9,304 bases of DNA from Planctomycetaceae bacterium (GTDB lineage: Bacteria; Planctomycetota; Planctomycetia; Pirellulales; UBA1268), in the NCBI GenBank assembly GCA_002862165.1, contig PKCL01000479.1, positions 1-9,304 on the forward strand. Direction: 5' to 3'. Below, one piece after another: positions 1-4,829 of this stretch (position 1 is the stretch's first letter; each line of letters begins with the position of its first letter). Under the pieces are notes generated by a model. The model did not search any database and was not told where the DNA came from. It saw nothing but the letters and a program-made list of their open reading frames with translations. A program made the translations under genes and the position numbers.

Positions 1-243
1 CAAACAAGCCGGGTTGATGCAGTTCGAATAGCATTAGAAAAAGCAGGTGATCGAGCACAAGGTGGCGTGCTTGCATCAGACGCATTTTTCCCGTTCCCAG
101 ATTCAATTGAACTTATTAAGCAAGCTGGCATTGCAGCTATTATTCAGCCTGGTGGTTCAAAGCGAGATCCAGAGGTTATTGCAGCGGCAAATGAAGCAAA
201 TCTTCCGATGATCTTCACTTCGCGACGCCATTTCCGACACTAG
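1..243 (+). CDS. purH: PurH C-terminal end (AICAR transformylase / IMP cyclohydrolase), 5' truncated by the window edge
   Basis: Reading from base 1 in frame 1 gives 80 residues and a TAG stop at 241-243. They match the C-terminal end of the bifunctional purine enzyme PurH: a segment with SDAFFPFPDSIEL, then IIQPGGSKRDPEVI, then a terminus ending in RRHFRH. In this family these motifs belong to the AICAR transformylase domain, which formylates AICAR to FAICAR using 10-formyltetrahydrofolate; the N-terminal cyclohydrolase domain then closes the ring to IMP. Only the last part of the transformylase domain is present because the gene starts before the window, so the catalytic Lys-His pair cannot be checked. 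The C-terminus is intact. trpC follows on the same strand after 146 nt. Confidence 0.93.
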   Translation, partial: QTSRVDAVRIALEKAGDRAQGGVLASDAFFPFPDSIELIKQAGIAAIIQPGGSKRDPEVIAAANEANLPMIFTSRRHFRH

Positions 244-275
244 TTGAAGATGGACAAGAATTCGGTTTGTTCCGG

Positions 276-328
276 GTGACAAGCCGTATACTTCGCGAAG
301 TATATTCATCGGCATAAATACTTGTCAC
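276..328. promoter_or_regulatory. Nested inverted repeat with an 18-bp perfect palindrome between purH and trpC
   Basis: The core at 287-304 reads TATACTTCGCGAAGTATA and is perfectly self-complementary. Around it, CCG at 284-286 pairs with CGG at 310-312, and GTGACAAG at 276-283 pairs with CTTGTCAC at 321-328. As RNA this would be a stem of 8, 3 and 7 bp with bulges on the 3' side and a CGCG loop. There is no U-run after the outer stem, so it is not a standard intrinsic terminator. It could be a purH mRNA 3' structure, a trpC leader structure or a binding site for a dimeric regulator. A second, weaker hairpin follows (AACACA at 332-337 with TGTGTT at 356-361). The symmetry is seen directly; any function is inferred. 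Confidence 0.5.
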
Positions 329-389
329 GACAACACAAGTCCTTTTAGTGAAAGCTGTGTTCCGAAAGTCCTAATCATGTGAGAACCAG

Positions 390-1172
390 ATGTCGTCAGT
401 GCTTGACAGAATCATAATTCGAAAACGAAAAGAAGTGGCTGAAGCAAAGGCCGTACTCCCACTTTCCAGTCTTAAGAAGCAACTTGATAATTGTGATCAA
501 CCGCGAGATTTCTTTGCAGCTGTGTCTCGGCCAGTTGGAATGCGTTTAATTGCAGAATTCAAACGACGCAGTCCTTCGGCGGGTGAGATTCGTCCCGGTG
601 CTGAACCGGCCGAGATAGCTCGTGGCTATGAAAAAGCTGGAGCTGCAGCGATTTCAGTCTTGACCGATGGGGAGGATTTCGGAGGCAGTCTCGAGGATCT
701 CGTAGCTGCTCGGAGAGCGTCCTCGTTGCCTGTATTAAGAAAAGAATTTATTGTCGATTCGTACCAAGTAAATGAGGCACGTCTCTATGGAGCTGATGCC
801 GTTCTTCTCATTGCTGAGTGTCTTGATGACTGTCTCCTAAGAAGCCTCTATAGAGAAGTTATCGATCTTGGAATGACACCACTTGTTGAATTGCATAGTA
901 GCGAAAACCTTTCACGGGTTTTAGATTTAGGAACAACTCTCATAGGTGTTAATAATCGAGACTTGAGCACAATGAAAACAGATATTGGTCATGTTTTGAG
1001 GCTGAAAGAAAAAATCCCACCAGAATGTGTGCTTGTCGCTGAAAGCGGAATTCGCTCACGAGCTGATGTTGAGCAGCTTGAGGCTGCCGGAGTTCAAGCG
1101 ATACTCGTTGGTGAATCGCTCTTGGTAAGTTCAGACCCATCTGCAGCTGCCAGTGCCCTACTCTCAAGTTAA
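390..1172 (+). CDS. trpC: Indole-3-glycerol phosphate synthase
   Basis: This 260-residue protein has the usual length for a monofunctional TrpC, which closes the indole ring of CdRP to indole-3-glycerol phosphate with loss of CO2 and water in cytoplasmic tryptophan synthesis. The single (beta/alpha)8 barrel shows the expected motifs: AEFKRRSPS (Glu56, Lys58), VLRKEFIVD (Lys118), PLVELH (Glu167), IGVNNRDL (Asn188, Asn189), AESGI (Glu218, Ser219) and the phosphate-binding VGES near 240. These match the Glu/Lys/Lys/Glu/Asn/Ser set known for the family, so the enzyme should be active. The ATG at 390 fits the N-terminus of homologues; the upstream Shine-Dalgarno is weak (GAGA near 381). No trpD, trpF or trpBA gene is adjacent; the neighbours are purH and a convergent response regulator. 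No Trp-rich leader peptide is visible upstream. Confidence 0.96.
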   Translation: MSSVLDRIIIRKRKEVAEAKAVLPLSSLKKQLDNCDQPRDFFAAVSRPVGMRLIAEFKRRSPSAGEIRPGAEPAEIARGYEKAGAAAISVLTDGEDFGGSLEDLVAARRASSLPVLRKEFIVDSYQVNEARLYGADAVLLIAECLDDCLLRSLYREVIDLGMTPLVELHSSENLSRVLDLGTTLIGVNNRDLSTMKTDIGHVLRLKEKIPPECVLVAESGIRSRADVEQLEAAGVQAILVGESLLVSSDPSAAASALLSS

Positions 1173-1187
1173 AAAGTTCTACTTTTT
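1171..1187. terminator. Weak AT-rich inverted repeat between convergent trpC and response regulator
   Basis: AAAAAGT at 1171-1177 and ACTTTTT at 1181-1187 form a perfect 7-bp inverted repeat around a 3-nt loop. It overlaps the trpC stop codon and the last codons of the response-regulator gene on the other strand. The A/T runs on both sides would give a U-tract in either direction, as in a minimal bidirectional terminator. The stem has only one G-C pair and would be weak, so termination function is a guess. Confidence 0.3.
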
Positions 1188-1925
1188 TTGTTCTGAATGT
1201 TCGATGGAATTACTGACAAAACGATAGCCAGCACCTCGGACAGATAGAAAGTGACGTGGTTCAGATGGGTTTGCCTCAAATAATTTTCTTAGATGAAGCA
1301 TAAAGGTGTCGACGGTTCGTGTCGCCGGTGCACGATCCATTCCCCATACATTTTTAAGTAATTCAGTTCGAGACAACACGAGACCTTCGTGTTCGATGAG
1401 ATATCGAAGGAGTTTCATTTCCAGCACAGTGAGTCGAATTTGACGATTATCACAACAAGCCTCCCAGGTATCAAAATTGATATGGGCTTTACCGAATGAG
1501 AAGCTGTTTCCGGAGTGATTCGAAGTGTATTCTTCGTGAACTGATTCTATGCCATTTCGGCGTCGACGAAGCAGACTACGTATAACTGAAAGAAGTTCAT
1601 CGAGATCAAAAGGCTTCTGGAGGTAAACATCTGCTCCAGCGTCAAATCCTCGAATACGGTCTTCAACGAGTGTTCTCGCTGTGAGCATGACTACCGGAAT
1701 CAAGTTGCCTCGACTTCGAATCTCTTCGCAGACAGCGTAGCCACTTAGGCCCGGCAGCATTACATCAAGTACCACGAGATCAATATCTGCATTTGGCTTA
1801 TCAAGAAGAGCCAAAGCGTCGTGTCCATCGGCAGCAGTTGTTACCGTCAGGCCTTCAGACGTCAGGTTGTACCGGATGCCGATGGCGAGATGGTCCTCGT
1901 CTTCGACGAGTAGGATGTGTGGCAT
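1179..1925 (-). CDS. OmpR/PhoB-family DNA-binding response regulator
   Basis: This 248-residue protein has a receiver domain (about 1-120) and a winged-helix DNA-binding domain (about 142-237). The receiver carries the acidic pocket VEDED (Glu8, Asp9), the phosphoacceptor Asp54 in VVLDVMLPG, Thr82 in MLTAR and Lys104 in QKPF, so it should accept phosphate. The effector domain has the typical recognition-helix segment RTVDTFMLHLRKLF and the wing VRGAGYRF. It is therefore a transcription factor activated by a sensor kinase, but no kinase lies in the window, so signal and targets are unknown. The ATG at 1925 is fixed by the start of the receiver fold (MPHILLVEDE). That start lies inside the 3' end of the upstream epimerase gene, overlapping by 64 nt. 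The only Shine-Dalgarno-like stretch (AGGAGAG, 1946-1952) is about 20 nt upstream, too far for direct use. Confidence 0.95.
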   Translation of the reverse strand: MPHILLVEDEDHLAIGIRYNLTSEGLTVTTAADGHDALALLDKPNADIDLVVLDVMLPGLSGYAVCEEIRSRGNLIPVVMLTARTLVEDRIRGFDAGADVYLQKPFDLDELLSVIRSLLRRRRNGIESVHEEYTSNHSGNSFSFGKAHINFDTWEACCDNRQIRLTVLEMKLLRYLIEHEGLVLSRTELLKNVWGMDRAPATRTVDTFMLHLRKLFEANPSEPRHFLSVRGAGYRFVSNSIEHSEQKK

Positions 1926-2977
1926 GATGCTAGTTGAGTGTAACGCTCTCCTGAATTTTTTGCGTACCCATTTTCACAAAACCATGCCCAAGCATCAGCT
2001 GCAGCGACTTCTAACGGGCGAATTTTGTACCCGAGTTCATTAATTGCTCGTTTACACGAGAAGTTATGGCGAAGCATCGACATTTCTGCTGCCGCTGAAT
2101 TCACGGGAGGCTCACGTCGAAGGAGTGTGCAAGCGAGATCTCCAAGCCGACCAGCAGTTCGGACTGCTAGCGGAGGAGCATTTCCGATGGGTGGGCGACG
2201 ACCTGCGACTTCCGCAAATACTTTCCACGCGGCAAGATAGCTTAGAGCATGTCCCCCTAGGATATAGCGGCGACCTGTTTGGCCGTGTTTATTTGCCGCT
2301 TCAATACCACTTACGACATCACGAACATCCACAAAGTCATTGGCACCAGGAGGGGCTAAAAGGCCTTTTCCACTTGCGACTTCAAGGAGCATACGACCAC
2401 TAGAAGGCTTCCAGTCCCATGGACCAATCATATATACAGGATTTACAATCACAGCATCGAGGCCACGGTCAACTTCTGTGAGGACAGCAGATTCGGCCAT
2501 TCTTTTTGTTAATACATATGGACATTCAACCATACCACCTGGTGGTGTTTCTTCATCAGCAGGAATGCCATCAGAGCGTAATCCAAGAGCATCAACACTC
2601 GACACATGAATAAAGCGAGCACCTACCAAGCGTGTGATTTCAGCAAGACGGGCTGTTCCCTCCACATTGACACGATACATCTCGTCATGATAACTCCAGC
2701 CACAATGCACCATCGCAGCACAGTGAATGACTAGATCAATCTCGTCGACAGATTTGCGGAGACTATCTACGTCTTCGAGGCTACCAGTAATTCGCTCAAC
2801 AGGGAGACCTTCTAATTCAATAGTGGGTCCACTGTGGCGAGGCCGAACGAGTACCTTTACGTTCCAGCCAGCGTCGAGAAATCTTCGAACAACATTGTTG
2901 CCAACCAGTCCAGTAGCACCAGTTACAAGGCAAGATTTGCCATGGACTTTGTTGTACGAATTATGGAGATCGGGCAT
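1862..2977 (-). CDS. NAD(P)-dependent epimerase/dehydratase (extended SDR, HpnA/dihydroflavonol-reductase-like)
   Basis: From the preferred ATG at 2977 this is a 371-residue extended short-chain dehydrogenase. The Rossmann dinucleotide motif VTGATGLVG is at about 18-26, the active-site serines are in HVSSVDALG (126-127), and the YVLTK pair gives Tyr154 and Lys158. The rest (VNPVYMIGPWDW, then DFVDVRDV) resembles hopanoid-associated sugar epimerases and dihydroflavonol reductases that act on NDP-sugars, sterols or similar; the substrate cannot be read from sequence. The frame stays open to another ATG at 3076, which would add 33 mostly basic residues. I prefer 2977 because SDR proteins begin shortly before the glycine motif, although neither start has a clear Shine-Dalgarno. 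The last 30 or so residues after AWFCENGY are low-complexity and run into the response-regulator gene, suggesting loss of an earlier stop. Confidence 0.88.
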   Translation of the reverse strand: MPDLHNSYNKVHGKSCLVTGATGLVGNNVVRRFLDAGWNVKVLVRPRHSGPTIELEGLPVERITGSLEDVDSLRKSVDEIDLVIHCAAMVHCGWSYHDEMYRVNVEGTARLAEITRLVGARFIHVSSVDALGLRSDGIPADEETPPGGMVECPYVLTKRMAESAVLTEVDRGLDAVIVNPVYMIGPWDWKPSSGRMLLEVASGKGLLAPPGANDFVDVRDVVSGIEAANKHGQTGRRYILGGHALSYLAAWKVFAEVAGRRPPIGNAPPLAVRTAGRLGDLACTLLRREPPVNSAAAEMSMLRHNFSCKRAINELGYKIRPLEVAAADAWAWFCENGYAKNSGERYTQLASCHTSYSSKTRTISPSASGTT

Positions 2978-3246
2978 GGCTATCAAGATCAGGGGTTCAC
3001 TACGTCGATATTTGCTGTACGTGCGTTGGCTCTTTAAGGAAATGATTCCTTTGAAGGGGCGATAACGTCTCTTCATATGAGTTAAATCGGAAAAAAAAAT
3101 AAGGCAACTTTGGGAGAAGTTGAATCATTCTGGAGGAAGCTGACATTGACGTTTTCTATTGTTTTATAGGAGAATTTAGCGTTATTGAGAGAATGTTATT
3201 GTTGGGAATGCACGCAGACTAACACCACTACTTAGAGGGGTTTTAC
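2978..3246. other. Intergenic region between divergent epimerase and GNAT-like genes
   Basis: These 269 nt must hold the promoters for both divergent genes. Visible items are a run of nine A residues at 3091-3099, a TTGACG box at 3146-3151 on the + strand without a well-spaced -10 box, and two purine-rich AGGAG-like stretches near 3132-3136 and 3168-3172 that do not precede a convincing gene. The first 99 nt (2978-3076) are an open in-frame extension of the epimerase on the - strand. I see no tRNA, repeat array or recognisable riboswitch. Confidence 0.5.
3234..3240 (+). promoter_or_regulatory. Ribosome binding site that supports the GTG start of the GNAT-like gene
   Basis: AGAGGGG lies 6 nt before the GTG at 3247. 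It is one of the clearest Shine-Dalgarno matches in the window and supports the non-ATG start; no ATG near the conserved N-terminus offers an alternative. Confidence 0.65.
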
Positions 3247-4401
3247 GTGTCGGCTATTAGCATCGAGGCAGTTGTTCATCGTCGTCAGCAGCGCAGGTTT
3301 ATTGATCTGCCTTGGCAGATATACGCCAGTGATACTTGTTGGATTCCGCCGTTGCGACGTGCTCAGGAGGAATTGCTAGGGTTTCATCCACACCCGTTTT
3401 ATGCGCGAAATAAGACGAAGTCATTTTTAGCCACACGTGGTGGCAGAGACGTCGGTCGTATTACGGCCATTGTCAATGTCGGTCATATCGAGCGTTATAA
3501 AGAAAACCGTGGATTCTTTGGCTTCTTTGAATGTCATGATGACCTTGAGGCTGCAACCAAATTATTTGATGCCGCAAAGAATTGGCTCTCAGATGAGGGG
3601 ATGTCGTGTTTGCGAGGTCCTGCCAATCCATCTTTGAATTACGAGTGTGGATTATTAATTGAGGGATTTGCAACACCACCCTTTTTTATGATGACACACA
3701 ACCGGCCTTATTATGCAGATCTTATTGAAGCAAATGGTTTGAAAAAAATTGAAGACCTATATGCTTTTTGGGGTGAGATGTCGATGCTCGAGGGCATAGA
3801 TTCGAAGTTAGGTGTAATGGTCGAGGGCGTGAAGGATCGTTTCGGTGTTTCAGTTCGATCTCTTGATCGTTCTAGGTTTACCGAAGAGGTTCGTATGTTC
3901 CTTGATATTTATAATACAAGTCTTGCTGGAACGTGGGGGTTCGTGCCCCTTTCAAAAGGTGAGGTAAATCACATGGCTAAGCATTTAAAGCACCTTATCG
4001 TTCCAGAACTTTCTTTAGTAGCTGAAGTCGATGGGAAGCCTATCGGTACTGTTTTCTGTTTGCTTGATTACAACTCACGTATCAAAGCAATGAATGGACG
4101 ACTTTTCCCTTTCGGGTTCTTAAAGTTGTTGTGGAACAAGTCAGCTATTAAACGTATGAGAGCAATCAGCACCAATGTTGTTCCAGAGTATCAAGCTTGG
4201 GGTGTAGGTCTTGTGCTACATGCGGCGCTTGTTCCGCGGCTCTACAAGTGGGGCATGAAGGAAGTAGAGTTTTCTTGGGTCCTAGAGAGCAATCATCTTT
4301 CGAAACGAACTCTCGAACGAGGTGGTGCCTTAGTGACCAAAAAGTATCGGATTTATCAGAACGATCCATCAAATGAAGAAAATTCAGTCGAGTCAGCGTG
4401 A
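3247..4401 (+). CDS. Large GNAT-superfamily N-acyltransferase-like protein, substrate unknown
   Basis: This 384-residue protein belongs to a widespread bacterial family usually annotated only as GNAT N-acetyltransferase. Family-style motifs are an N-terminal FIDLPWQIY...WIPPLR segment (about 18-36), HPFYARNKTKSFLA (49-62), VGRITAIVN (69-77), GFFGFFECHDD (89-99), RGPANPSLNYECGLL (123-137) and MMTHNRPYY (148-156). The C-terminal half carries the acyl-CoA-binding-like stretch VVPEYQAWGVG (311-321) and ESNHLSKRTLERGGA (347-361), typical of the last GNAT strand-helix. Two diverged GNAT-like halves seem likely, comparable to FemX-like tandem folds; that is inference. No signal peptide or membrane segment is visible, so it is probably cytoplasmic. 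It starts with GTG after a good Shine-Dalgarno, is divergent from the SDR gene, and its last 9 nt overlap the convergent small-protein gene. The acceptor substrate cannot be inferred. Confidence 0.85.
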   Translation: MSAISIEAVVHRRQQRRFIDLPWQIYASDTCWIPPLRRAQEELLGFHPHPFYARNKTKSFLATRGGRDVGRITAIVNVGHIERYKENRGFFGFFECHDDLEAATKLFDAAKNWLSDEGMSCLRGPANPSLNYECGLLIEGFATPPFFMMTHNRPYYADLIEANGLKKIEDLYAFWGEMSMLEGIDSKLGVMVEGVKDRFGVSVRSLDRSRFTEEVRMFLDIYNTSLAGTWGFVPLSKGEVNHMAKHLKHLIVPELSLVAEVDGKPIGTVFCLLDYNSRIKAMNGRLFPFGFLKLLWNKSAIKRMRAISTNVVPEYQAWGVGLVLHAALVPRLYKWGMKEVEFSWVLESNHLSKRTLERGGALVTKKYRIYQNDPSNEENSVESA

Positions 4402-4719
4402 GGACGTTCTCATTGTTTTGTTCTGCGTTGTTCCATCATTGATCCCCCCACTGGACATGTATATACCGTTTCGAAATCTATCAACTCTCATTGAACGACT
4501 TGAGCGTGTTCTAGAATTTCCAGCTGACCACTGGTTAAAAGAACGGGTACCTTGTTTTTGCCGTTGTGTACGCTCCCAACGCATTGAACCATAATTAACA
4601 CCACTTAAATTAAAGCTTCGATATGGATTTCTGGGGCTGACGGCAAAAGCTAAACGAGGAGGTGTCACAGCCCCGAGTACCGCGACCGCTAACAAAGCCA
4701 AGAACAGGATTCGTTTCAT
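4393..4719 (-). CDS. Small, arginine-rich exported protein of unknown function
   Basis: The preferred start gives 108 residues. Residues 1-26 are a classical signal peptide: KR at positions 2-3, a Leu/Ala/Val-rich core, and an AFA cleavage site. The predicted mature part (about 82 residues) is strongly basic, with about 14 Arg and 2 Lys against 3 acidic residues. It begins with NPYRSFNLSGVNYGSMRWER, which I recall loosely from small planctomycete hypothetical proteins, and then becomes Ser/Arg/Asn-rich and probably disordered. There is no cysteine or catalytic motif. A GTG start 9 nt upstream is possible, but GAAGG at 4728-4732 sits 8 nt before the ATG and supports 4719. The gene lies 110 nt downstream of the ygiQ-like gene on the same strand, and its 3' end overlaps the convergent GNAT-like gene by 9 nt. 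I assign no function. Confidence 0.75.
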   Translation of the reverse strand: MKRILFLALLAVAVLGAVTPPRLAFAVSPRNPYRSFNLSGVNYGSMRWERTQRQKQGTRSFNQWSAGNSRTRSSRSMRVDRFRNGIYMSSGGINDGTTQNKTMRTSSR

Positions 4720-4727
4720 TCGATTCA

Positions 4728-4732
4728 CCTTC
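4728..4732 (-). promoter_or_regulatory. Ribosome binding site choosing the ATG at 4719
   Basis: On the - strand GAAGG lies 8 nt before the ATG at 4719. It overlaps the alternative upstream GTG codon (4726-4728), which argues for the ATG as the real start of the small exported protein. Confidence 0.5.
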
Positions 4733-4829
4733 GATTGATTCTATTGTCATGAATTGTGTGCGACATGTACATAAATAATAGATGTCAAAGACCACGTTGT
4801 CCTTGCTCATCAATGGTTGGCGATACGAC

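Noticed and set aside
244..389. Trp-operon-style attenuator upstream of trpC
   Set aside because: No leader peptide with tandem Trp codons and no terminator hairpin with a U-run; only the inverted repeats described are present.
2044..2403. 119-codon open frame on the + strand opposite the SDR gene
   Set aside because: Antisense shadow of a conserved SDR coding region; its translation resembles no family.
3146..3170. TTGACG box followed by TTTATA/TATAGG as a sigma-70 promoter for the GNAT-like gene
   Set aside because: The spacing between boxes is only about 11-13 nt, too short for a normal promoter.
3185..3235. Possible 16-codon leader ORF (TTG start) whose stop overlaps the ribosome site of the GNAT-like gene; it would encode a CYCWEC motif
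   Set aside because: TTG start with an AGGAG about 12 nt away, no codon run suggesting attenuation, and such short frames occur by chance. Not enough support to call.
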